Shown piece after piece: positions 1-4,696 of a stretch of 9,004 nt of DNA. This stretch comes from JAKBCQ01 sp021807585 (GTDB lineage Bacteria > Planctomycetota > Planctomycetia > Isosphaerales > Isosphaeraceae). The DNA is taken from the NCBI GenBank assembly GCA_027325115.1, contig DAHWFG010000400.1, positions 1 through 9,004 of the forward strand, in the 5' to 3' direction. A program made the translations under genes and the position numbers. Position 1 is the first letter of the stretch. The number at the start of each line of letters is the position of its first letter. The notes under the pieces were generated by a model that saw nothing but the letters and a program-made list of their open reading frames with translations, made no database searches and was not told the origin of the DNA.

Positions 1-194
1 ATACGGCGCTTGATGTTTTGGCTTCGACGACCGCTGCGATGAAACGGATTGCGATTGAGGCGTTTGAGCGTTGCGTTCAGGCCGACGGCCGAACGATTCG
101 CGTCGAATCCGATTTGCTGAGCGTTTACGCCGATGCGCTCGACGCCGCCGCGCCGCGAACGATCAAAGCGGCTAACTCGAACCAGCCTTTATGA
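1..194 (+). CDS. C-terminal end of an unidentified protein (5' end outside window)
   Basis: An open frame runs from base 3 to a TGA at 192-194 and gives the last 63 residues of a protein that begins before the window. G/C-rich third positions and absence of stops support real coding. The tail is helical-looking and alanine-rich: ALDVLASTTAAMKRIAIEAF, then a short charged stretch with QADGRTIRVE, ending in NSNQPL. The helix followed by a DGR..I..E element recalls the small C-terminal helical lid of some AAA-type ATPases (for example TniB or ExeA-like proteins). That resemblance is too weak to name a function, and no catalytic motif lies in the visible part. The gene is followed by an abrupt switch to AT-rich sequence, so it probably ends its transcription unit here. 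Confidence 0.6.
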   Translation, partial: TALDVLASTTAAMKRIAIEAFERCVQADGRTIRVESDLLSVYADALDAAAPRTIKAANSNQPL

Positions 195-204
195 ATAACG
201 ATTT

Positions 205-220
205 ATTTATTATAATAAAT
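205..220. repeat. 16-bp perfect AT-only palindrome
   Basis: Bases 205-220 read ATTTATTATAATAAAT, which equals its own reverse complement. It starts ten bases after the stop codon of the upstream partial gene. With no G or C it would make only a weak RNA hairpin, so a protein-binding site or a promoter-like AT island is as likely as a terminator role. Confidence 0.6.
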
Positions 221-353
221 TACTAATATGATATATATTGCAAGCGACGGCGGATATCCGATATGCGCGGCGATCCCCGGCGCATGTTTTTCGGAAATCG
301 TCGCCGCAACCGGATCGAGGAGGAACTTCGGCGGCGCCCGGTCGGTTCGAGCT

Positions 354-382
354 ATATATTATTATACTTATACATAATATAT
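354..382. repeat. AT-only inverted repeat, 9-bp arms
   Basis: ATATATTAT at 354-362 is the exact reverse complement of ATAATATAT at 374-382, with an 11-base loop. It sits inside otherwise GC-rich sequence upstream of the Doc remnant. Its arms are not the same sequence as the palindrome at 205-220, so this is not a copy of one repeat family. Confidence 0.55.
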
Positions 383-443
383 GACGAATTTATCATTCCG
401 AATAAGCTTTCGTCGCCGAATCGTGCGCGTTATGATGAGATAA

Positions 444-581
444 GTCGTTCGGAAGCGTCGAAGACGATCGCGAACGATTCCCCAAAAAGCACCGCATTCG
501 ATCCACCCCGCTCGGTTTGAAAGCGATCTTGATCACATTCTGAAAAAGAATGAAGAGCTTTATCGTAGGCTCGCCAAATGA
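444..581 (+). pseudogene. Possible remnant of the antitoxin partner of Doc (C-terminal stub)
   Basis: The frame ending at TGA 579-581 overlaps the ATG of the Doc frame in the ATGA arrangement usual for antitoxin-toxin pairs. Its last residues, FESDLDHILKKNEELYRRLA plus a final K, look like the amphipathic C-terminal tail of a small antitoxin that binds its toxin. The frame is open only back to a TAA at 441-443. It contains no ATG, GTG or TTG in that stretch, and residues before the tail are arginine-rich and unconvincing. A different frame over 263-520 carries ISRSEASKT just upstream, which faintly recalls the N-terminus of Phd/YefM antitoxins, so one or more frameshifts may separate the two halves. 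I infer a broken antitoxin gene. The family assignment is tentative. Confidence 0.4.
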
Positions 582-978
582 AGTATTTATCTTTTAAACA
601 CATTAATCATATACATACGAGAATTATTAAAACATCGGGAGGATCGGACTCGATTCGCGATCGAGGCGCCGTCGAATCGGCGATTGCGCAACCGATGATG
701 ACGTTCAACGGTGAAGAGTTATACCCAACGCTGATCGACAAAGCTTCGGCCCTCGGTTACTCGCTCAATAAAAATCTCGGGTTCGTCGACGGTAACAAAA
801 GGACGGCTCACGCCGCAGTTGAAATGTTCCTCCTGATGAACGGTTTCGAGATCCACGCCGAATATTCCAGGGAATGGCGGCGGGAACTATCACACGTGCC
901 GATTTCACCCATCGGCTTAAACGTAACGTCGTTAAAAGAATAATAAACAAACAATATTTATTAATTATGATATTATAA
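578..978 (+). pseudogene. doc: Frameshifted Doc (death-on-curing, Fic fold) toxin remnant
   Basis: Doc toxins are Fic-fold kinases that phosphorylate EF-Tu and stop translation. The first 94 residues match the family: MKYLSF start, IRDRGAVESA near residues 26-35, a GEELYPTL segment at 45-52, GYSL at 60-63, and the motif FVDGNKRTAHAA at 69-80, then FLLMNGFEI. Two lesions are visible. The motif normally begins H-x-F, but here residue 67 is Leu (codon CTC). After GFEIHA (to base 859) the frame breaks. The original frame ends at TAA 941-943 in unrelated residues, whereas a second frame from 862 reads IFQGMAAGTITRADFTHRLK followed by RNVVKR, the expected Doc C-terminus, and stops at TAA 976-978. 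About seven codons seem reduced to two bases, a net loss near 19 bases. The toxin is probably dead. A sequencing error could explain the frameshift less easily, because residues are also missing. Confidence 0.75.
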
Positions 979-982
979 TTAA
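961..982. repeat. AT-only inverted repeat, 8-bp arms, after the Doc remnant
   Basis: TTAATTAT at 961-968 pairs with ATAATTAA at 975-982 around the loop GATATT. It covers the TAA that closes the shifted Doc frame. It is the third AT-only hairpin around the toxin remnant. It may also add an A/T-rich tail to the GC-rich hairpin at 997-1026 for transcripts coming from the right. Confidence 0.5.
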
Positions 983-996
983 AATTGATTGTAGAT

Positions 997-1026
997 CCGC
1001 GCCGGGTGAAGGTCGTCCCGGCGCGG
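997..1026 (-). terminator. Candidate terminator of the sigma/anti-sigma/PDZ operon
   Basis: CCGCGCCGGG at 997-1006 and CCCGGCGCGG at 1017-1026 are perfect 10-bp arms with a 10-base loop. For minus-strand transcripts leaving the PDZ gene (stop at 1058-1060), the hairpin is followed by ATCTACAATCAATTTT, which is AT-rich but not a clean U tract. For + strand transcripts there is no T tract. This suggests termination of the leftward operon. Confidence 0.5.
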
Positions 1027-1029
1027 CGT

Positions 1030-1054
1030 CGTCGGCCACATGACAAGGCCGACG
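1030..1054 (-). other. Second GC-rich hairpin just after the PDZ gene
   Basis: CGTCGGCC at 1030-1037 pairs with GGCCGACG at 1047-1054 across a nine-base loop, four bases beyond the PDZ gene stop codon. It has no T tract of its own. With the stem at 997-1026 it forms a tandem pair that could stabilise the 3' end of the operon mRNA or help termination. Confidence 0.4.
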
Positions 1055-1057
1055 CGT

Positions 1058-2350
1058 TCACTTCGATCGCTCCTCCTTGACGATCTTCTTCAGCTCCTCG
1101 ATCGATTGACGCAGCTCTTGGATTTCTTTTGAAAGTTCGTCGATACGCCTCTCTTCCCGCGAAAACGCTCCCGGATTCATCGGCGGCATAAGTTGCATTC
1201 CCATCTGCATCCCGCTCGGAGGTCCGCCCGGCCTTCTCTCTAGAGATTGTCCTCCCGCTCCGTCGGGAACGATCATGCCGTGAGGAGCGATATTGAACGA
1301 TCGCATTCTCACCGATCCCCCTGGAACATTTTTTGGTTTCTCGGGCTGAACGTCGACCGACTTTCGTTCTCCCTCATGAATCAGCTCGAGCTTCACCTTC
1401 TTCTCGCCGATCGATTTCACCATCTCGGGCAAAACCTCGACACCCGATATCGGTCGATCCTCGAGCTTGAGCAAAATGTCGTCCTCGTGAACTCCGGCCT
1501 TCGCCGCGGCGCTATCGGGAACGACCGATTGAACCAATACCCCCTCCCCCTTCGTCAATTTAAGCTGTTCACGCAACGTCTCGTTGATGTCGACGACCGT
1601 AATCCCGAGCTGAGGCCCCGACATGTTGATCTGTGGTATGAATGTGAGGATCGTATTCACGGTCTTTGCATTCCGCTTCGATTTCAGATCGATCTTCAGT
1701 TTCTTTCCCGCACGGATCACCTCAACTGATAAATCTTTACCTTTCAACTCGCGCGTCAATTTAATCAATTCGGGACGCGAGTGAATCGGCTGATCGTTGA
1801 GCCTGATGATAATGTCGTTCGCCTTGACGCCGTCTTGTTCCGCGGGAGAATTGGGAAAAACGCGGAGGACGACGACCCCCTCCCCTTCGGGAATCCTCAA
1901 ATGAGACCGCAACGTCTCGTCGACCGGCGCGAGCAACACGCCGATCTCCCACCGCATATCTTGAATCGTTTGAAACTGATCGAATTGATTTCTCAGCGCG
2001 TCGGTCGCCTCAATCATCGCCTTCTCTCGAGCCGCCTCGGCTTGCTCATACGCTCGTCGAGCCTCGGCGGCGGGATCTTGAAGTCGAGCGACATAAACGG
2101 GTTGACCGAACGCGTCGACGATCGTCTCGACTTTCATCGGAGCTTGCTTCTGAGCGACGAGCAAGTCGACCTCGCCGTCGTCATCGCGATCCTCGACCGC
2201 TACGTAATCGATCGAACGCGTGATTCCCCCAGCGGCGCGAGCCGCCGAACCCGCCGCGGCGTTCCCCGAAGGTTCGTCGCCGCGCGCGAAACCCGCGAGC
2301 AAAAACGTCGAAGCCGCAACCGTCGCGAATTGCCTTGCGTGCTTATGCAT
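1058..2350 (-). CDS. Secreted protein with two PDZ domains and a C-terminal coiled coil
   Basis: I place the start at ATG 2350 (430 residues) rather than further upstream. It has a good GGGAG Shine-Dalgarno, and it opens a signal peptide (MHKHARQFATVAASTFLLAG, residues 1-20, small residues following). The longer frame would run through the anti-sigma gene. A helical, alanine/glutamate-rich segment covers about 92-125. PDZ domain 1 is about 135-225 (EGEGVVVLRVFPNSPAEQDG, then NDIIIRLND). PDZ domain 2 is about 245-335 (GEGVLVQSVVPDSAAAKAGV, then DDILLKLEDRPI). A Gly/Pro/Met-rich linker (about 373-394) leads to a coiled coil at 398-427. No protease domain is present, so it probably binds peptides or C-termini in the cell envelope and does not cut them. 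As third gene behind a sigma and its anti-sigma factor it may sense envelope state or tune the anti-sigma protein. That is inference. Confidence 0.85.
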   Translation of the reverse strand: MHKHARQFATVAASTFLLAGFARGDEPSGNAAAGSAARAAGGITRSIDYVAVEDRDDDGEVDLLVAQKQAPMKVETIVDAFGQPVYVARLQDPAAEARRAYEQAEAAREKAMIEATDALRNQFDQFQTIQDMRWEIGVLLAPVDETLRSHLRIPEGEGVVVLRVFPNSPAEQDGVKANDIIIRLNDQPIHSRPELIKLTRELKGKDLSVEVIRAGKKLKIDLKSKRNAKTVNTILTFIPQINMSGPQLGITVVDINETLREQLKLTKGEGVLVQSVVPDSAAAKAGVHEDDILLKLEDRPISGVEVLPEMVKSIGEKKVKLELIHEGERKSVDVQPEKPKNVPGGSVRMRSFNIAPHGMIVPDGAGGQSLERRPGGPPSGMQMGMQLMPPMNPGAFSREERRIDELSKEIQELRQSIEELKKIVKEERSK

Positions 2351-2356
2351 GAAAGT

Positions 2357-2361
2357 CTCCC
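2357..2361 (-). promoter_or_regulatory. Ribosome binding site of the PDZ gene
   Basis: The minus strand reads GGGAG here, six bases before ATG 2350 and a few bases after the anti-sigma stop (2367-2369). It decides the start of the PDZ protein, and the tight spacing supports co-transcription with possible translational coupling. Confidence 0.6.
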
Positions 2362-2366
2362 ATGCG

Positions 2367-3140
2367 TTAATGAACCTCAAGTCCGACATATCGGTAATTG
2401 ACCTGATCGATCGGAATCGCGCACCGACCCCCGTCGGCGAGTCGAAGAGCCAAAACCTTGCGTTTTTCCTCGACGCGATACCCTTCGCGCTCCCATTGGC
2501 TTTTGACGTAATCGGGAATCGCCGGAGGCCTTTCAAGCAGAGCGCGAAGGTCGATCTCGGGGCCCGCGACGACCGGGGCGGGTGTCGTTTCCTCGCCGCT
2601 ATCAAGATCGATCATGCTTGCGAAAGCGACCGTCCGATAAGCCTGAGCGTCGTCCTTCGAATTCGCCTCGGCAAGGCTCGCATTTGAACTCGCTTGTTCC
2701 TTTTGAATCGCGGGCTCGGCCCGCTTCGCGACCGTCGCACGCGGTTGCATATCCCTCGATTTGCCGACCGCGAACCCCGACGCCGCGCCGATCGCGAACA
2801 TCGCGATCAAACCCGCCGCCCACGACGATCGCGCAACCCGCGAAAATCTTCCCCCGCGAATCGCATCCATCCCCTTCAATGAGTTATCGTATGAGGTTTT
2901 GATCACTTCTGATGATTTTGACGCGATCGGCGTCCGCGCCGCTCCGATCGCTTCGCTTCTCGCTCCGATCGCTTCGTCCCAGGTTTGAGCCTCGAGAAAC
3001 GCCAGTGCGCACGCACGCCAGCCGCCGGGCTCGGTTTCGAGCCGTAATAAGAGCGCGCGGCGATCGGGGTCGCTCAATTCTCCGTCGACCAACCGATCGA
3101 TCCATCGTTCCAGAGACTGTGCTGTTTTGATGTCTTTCAT
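2367..3140 (-). CDS. Single-pass membrane anti-sigma factor
   Basis: The 257-residue protein has the expected plan of a membrane anti-sigma factor. A cytoplasmic N-terminal region (about 1-60) carries LERWIDRLVDGELSDPDRR and then GGWRACALAFLEAQTW, the sigma-binding type seen beside ECF factors in planctomycetes. A basic stretch (RGGRFSRVARSS, 95-106) leads into one transmembrane helix, about 107-126 (WAAGLIAMFAIGAASGFAVG). The rest, about 130-257, should lie outside the membrane. It is Ala/Glu/Lys-rich and then has a more conserved-looking end with YVKSQWEREGYRVEEKRK near 211-228. No zinc-binding HxxxCxxC motif of the ZAS type is seen. The start overlaps the sigma stop by four bases (ATGA), so the two are made together and probably in fixed ratio. 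It presumably holds the sigma factor inactive until an envelope signal arrives. Confidence 0.85.
   Translation of the reverse strand: MKDIKTAQSLERWIDRLVDGELSDPDRRALLLRLETEPGGWRACALAFLEAQTWDEAIGARSEAIGAARTPIASKSSEVIKTSYDNSLKGMDAIRGGRFSRVARSSWAAGLIAMFAIGAASGFAVGKSRDMQPRATVAKRAEPAIQKEQASSNASLAEANSKDDAQAYRTVAFASMIDLDSGEETTPAPVVAGPEIDLRALLERPPAIPDYVKSQWEREGYRVEEKRKVLALRLADGGRCAIPIDQVNYRYVGLEVH
2940..2976. repeat. 21-base in-frame tandem duplication inside the anti-sigma gene
   Basis: The 16-mer CGCTCCGATCGCTTCG occurs at 2940-2955 and again at 2961-2976, a period of 21 bases or seven codons. In the protein it gives the repeated EAIGA in DEAIGARSEAIGAA, residues 56-69, in the linker between the sigma-binding region and the membrane helix. 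It looks like a recent slippage duplication that keeps the frame. Confidence 0.7.
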
Positions 3141-3715
3141 TCGTATGGTCCATGAATATCGAGATCCGCTAAAATGATTCGCAAGCGACCGCGAGCGCGA
3201 AAAAGCCGCGCCTCGACGGCGCTTTCGCCGACGCCGAGCCGGTCGGCGATCGCGCGATAACTGAGCCGTTCGGAGTACTTGAGCAAAAGGATCTCGGCGT
3301 CGCGGGCGGGAAGGCGATCGAGCCCCGTTCGGACCAACTCGCGGCGTTCGCCGTCGATCAGCAGAGCGAGCGGATCGGGGAGGGTCGAACTTTCGTCCGC
3401 CGAAGCCTCGACGAGCCGCGCGTAGCGATCCTCGAACCTCCTTCTCCTACCGACCTTACGGCGATACAGCAGGGTGACTCTGATCGCGAGCCGATAAAGC
3501 CACGCCGCGACGTTGTTCGGCGGGGTTCGATCGTCCGATCGTTCGACCGCGGCGAGCGAGATCTCCTGCATCACCTCGTCGAGCGCCTGGGGCTCTCCCA
3601 GCCGAGCCAAGACGACGGCTCGCAGCCAGCCGTCGTGTTTTGCCAGGGCGCCCGCCCAATCAAAGCCGTCGTCGCTCGGGCCGGCGACGGCGGGCATCGC
3701 GTTTGACGAAGTCAT
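3137..3715 (-). CDS. ECF-type RNA polymerase sigma factor
   Basis: This 192-residue protein has the two-domain plan of extracytoplasmic-function sigma factors. Region 2 (about 22-92) carries the core- and -10-binding helices, with LDEVMQEISLAAV at 45-57 and the basic VAAWLYRLAIRVTLLYRRK at 69-87. A variable linker (about 95-125) follows. Region 4 (about 128-182) has LDRLPARDAEILLLKYSERL and the helix-turn-helix SYRAIADRLGVGESAVEARL, which reads the -35 element. It is first in a minus-strand operon with its anti-sigma factor, overlapping it by ATGA at 3137-3140. No clear Shine-Dalgarno precedes ATG 3715. Instead the leader is strongly self-complementary (3723-3766), so its translation may be restrained. 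A later Met (residue 7) is a possible alternative start. Confidence 0.92.
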   Translation of the reverse strand: MTSSNAMPAVAGPSDDGFDWAGALAKHDGWLRAVVLARLGEPQALDEVMQEISLAAVERSDDRTPPNNVAAWLYRLAIRVTLLYRRKVGRRRRFEDRYARLVEASADESSTLPDPLALLIDGERRELVRTGLDRLPARDAEILLLKYSERLSYRAIADRLGVGESAVEARLFRARGRLRIILADLDIHGPYE

Positions 3716-3722
3716 GTTTCAA

Positions 3723-3766
3723 AAGAGAAGTTGCCGAAGGCGAGATTCTCTTGCGAAGATCTTCGC
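3723..3766 (-). promoter_or_regulatory. Structured leader of the sigma gene with a 14-bp palindrome
   Basis: GCGAAGATCTTCGC at 3753-3766 is a perfect palindrome and could be an operator. Next to it AAGAGAA (3723-3729) and TTCTCTT (3746-3752) are complementary, with a small inner stem GCC/GGC around 3733-3741. In the minus-strand mRNA these would form a hairpin ending eight bases before the sigma start codon. Function is inferred only from symmetry and position. Confidence 0.4.
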
Positions 3767-3843
3767 TGAATCCCCAACCGCGCGCCTCTTGGCTATCATC
3801 GCTCCGACGCGTTACGTTGAAAATCGCTTGCAATTAAAACCGC

Positions 3844-3848
3844 TGGAG
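3844..3848 (+). promoter_or_regulatory. Ribosome binding site of hisE
   Basis: TGGAG at 3844-3848, six bases before GTG 3855, favours the GTG as start of hisE. The frame is open much further upstream, but that part lies antiparallel over the sigma gene and shows no hisE-like residues. Confidence 0.5.
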
Positions 3849-3854
3849 CCCGCC

Positions 3855-4217
3855 GTGGCCGACGACATCCCCCAAGCCATTCTACCCGAGCTAATCCGCG
3901 TAATCGCCGACCGCAAGGCGAATCCCCCCGCCCAGCCATCGTATGTCGTCTCTTTGCTAACCGCCGGAACGGCCAAAATTTGCGGCAAAATTACCGAAGA
4001 GGCGCGTGAGGTCGTCGAGGCCGCCGACGAACCCGGAACCGAAGGGCGAGCGCACCTGATCCACGAGATCGCCGATCTGCTGTTCCACACGCTCGTTCTG
4101 CTGGGACACCGCGACATCGACTGGAGCGAGATCGAATCCGAACTCGCTCGCAGGTTCGGCGTCAGCGGTGTCGTCGAGAAGGAAAATCGAGCCCAAACGC
4201 GCAGCCCGAACGCTTAA
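3855..4217 (+). CDS. hisE: Phosphoribosyl-ATP pyrophosphatase
   Basis: HisE removes pyrophosphate from phosphoribosyl-ATP in the second step of histidine synthesis, in the cytoplasm. With a GTG start at 3855 the protein has 120 residues, a normal length for a stand-alone HisE. The family pattern is clear: LPELIRVIADRKANPP at 10-25, SYVVSLL.AG..KI at 29-42, then KITEEAREVVEAA at 45-57 and EIADLLFHTLVLL at 71-83. The glutamates around 48-52 with E71 and D74 form the ExxE/ExxD-type metal site of the MazG-like all-alpha fold. A relaxed MazG pyrophosphatase is the alternative, but the RKANPP and SY..L...G segments favour HisE. No other his gene is in the window, so it is unlinked from the pathway here. 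It is divergent from the sigma gene with about 140 bases between starts. Confidence 0.9.
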   Translation: MADDIPQAILPELIRVIADRKANPPAQPSYVVSLLTAGTAKICGKITEEAREVVEAADEPGTEGRAHLIHEIADLLFHTLVLLGHRDIDWSEIESELARRFGVSGVVEKENRAQTRSPNA

Positions 4218-4327
4218 TTTGACCGGGTAAAACTCACGACTTTTTGCACGCATCCACACCAAGTCGCTTACGCCCCTCCTCTCGCGAGATCGACCTCAAC
4301 AGCTAAATCTATATATAAAAACGTTAG

Positions 4328-4357
4328 TTGAACAATAGTACGAGTTTTCAATAATAT
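4328..4357 (+). promoter_or_regulatory. Candidate housekeeping promoter for htrA
   Basis: TTGAAC at 4328-4333 and TAATAT at 4352-4357 are separated by 18 bases, a fair match (four of six in each box) to sigma-70 -35 and -10 elements. They lie in the AT-rich part of the spacer. Start of transcription near 4364 would give htrA a leader of about 330 bases. AT-rich DNA gives such matches by chance, so confidence is low. Confidence 0.3.
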
Positions 4358-4527
4358 CTCAGATTCTAGATTATTTCTCGTTCCGCGGATCGCTCGCCGC
4401 GTGGTAATTGATGACGATTCTTCGGGTTGCGCCGAATCCGTCGACCTCGCCGGAGAGCCAAAAACCCGGCAAAAACCGGACTTGACATTTCAAGCGAAAT
4501 CGTGAGGAGGCCGATTGAGATCATGAC

Positions 4528-4542
4528 GGATGATTGTCATCC
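4528..4542 (+). other. Tight hairpin in the htrA leader
   Basis: GGATGA at 4528-4533 and TCATCC at 4537-4542 are perfect arms around the three-base loop TTG. The hairpin lies in the expected 5' leader of htrA, just after the in-frame ATG at 4523, where it would hinder initiation at that ATG. Confidence 0.35.
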
Positions 4543-4609
4543 TGGGGTATCGGTCGAGTTCGCGGCCAGGAGGGCCTACGAGTCGACGCGATCCACGCGG
4601 CGCCGTGAT

Positions 4610-4636
4610 CCTCACGCGCGGAGGTGGTACGTGAGG
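4610..4636 (+). other. Second hairpin in the htrA leader
   Basis: CCTCACG at 4610-4616 pairs perfectly with CGTGAGG at 4630-4636 around a 13-base purine-rich loop (containing GGAGG). It lies about 60 bases before the chosen htrA start. It could be a regulatory RNA element or chance structure in GC-rich DNA. Confidence 0.3.
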
Positions 4637-4684
4637 TGTGACGGTTGTTCGGATTGTCATAGCGATGGATCCGTTTCACCGAGT

Positions 4685-4689
4685 GAGGA
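4685..4689 (+). promoter_or_regulatory. Ribosome binding site that sets the htrA start
   Basis: GAGGA at 4685-4689 lies seven bases before GTG 4697. It favours this GTG, which opens directly into a signal peptide, over the ATG at 4523, whose GGAGG (4506-4510) is twelve bases away. Confidence 0.55.
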
Positions 4690-4696
4690 ACCCACC

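Larger units (their letters stand above)
195..500. other. AT-rich intergenic stretch upstream of the Doc remnant
   Basis: About 300 bases without a convincing gene. Base composition swings between AT-only blocks (about 200-240 and 352-382) and GC-rich blocks. Two AT-only inverted repeats lie in it and are listed separately. A frame from 263 to 520 is open for 85 codons, but it crosses both kinds of composition, is arginine-rich, and matches no family I know. A perfect TATAAT lies at 211-216 inside the first palindrome, without a clear -35 partner. The patch looks like a decayed accessory segment rather than a regulated spacer. Confidence 0.5.
4218..4696 (+). other. Intergenic and leader region between hisE and htrA
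   Basis: About 480 bases without a gene I can support. The first half (about 4300-4380) is AT-rich and holds a promoter-like pair. The second half is GC-rich and contains two perfect short hairpins (4528-4542 and 4610-4636) before the htrA start. The htrA frame stays open back to 4427, and an ATG at 4523 could begin a 58-codon extension with CDGCSDCH. However, that part lies before the signal peptide and does not resemble HtrA. No clear terminator follows hisE. A short T run at 4241-4245 has no strong stem before it. Confidence 0.5.

Noticed and set aside
263..520. 85-codon open frame upstream of the Doc remnant
   Set aside because: It crosses AT-only hairpin sequence, is arginine-rich, has no family resemblance as a whole and no clear ribosome binding site. 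Only ISRSEASKT near its end may be antitoxin debris.
765..1061. Minus-strand frame of 98 codons over the Doc 3' end and the hairpins
   Set aside because: Antisense shadow: it runs opposite to recognisable Doc sequence and through inverted repeats, and has no protein features.
1247..2401. Two + strand open frames (1247-1729, 1781-2401) opposite the PDZ gene
   Set aside because: They are antisense images of the two PDZ domains caused by high G/C third positions, and have no recognisable features.
2351..2605. Longer N-terminus for the PDZ protein, reading back into the anti-sigma gene
   Set aside because: It would overlap the anti-sigma coding region by over 200 bases and bury the signal peptide. 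ATG 2350 has a well-placed GGGAG.
3513..3854. Longer N-terminus for HisE
   Set aside because: It lies antiparallel over the sigma gene, has no HisE-like residues and would make the protein twice its normal length. GTG 3855 with TGGAG fits the family.
4427..4522. TTG start for HtrA at 4427
   Set aside because: It adds an arginine-rich segment before the signal peptide with no homology to HtrA and no Shine-Dalgarno.
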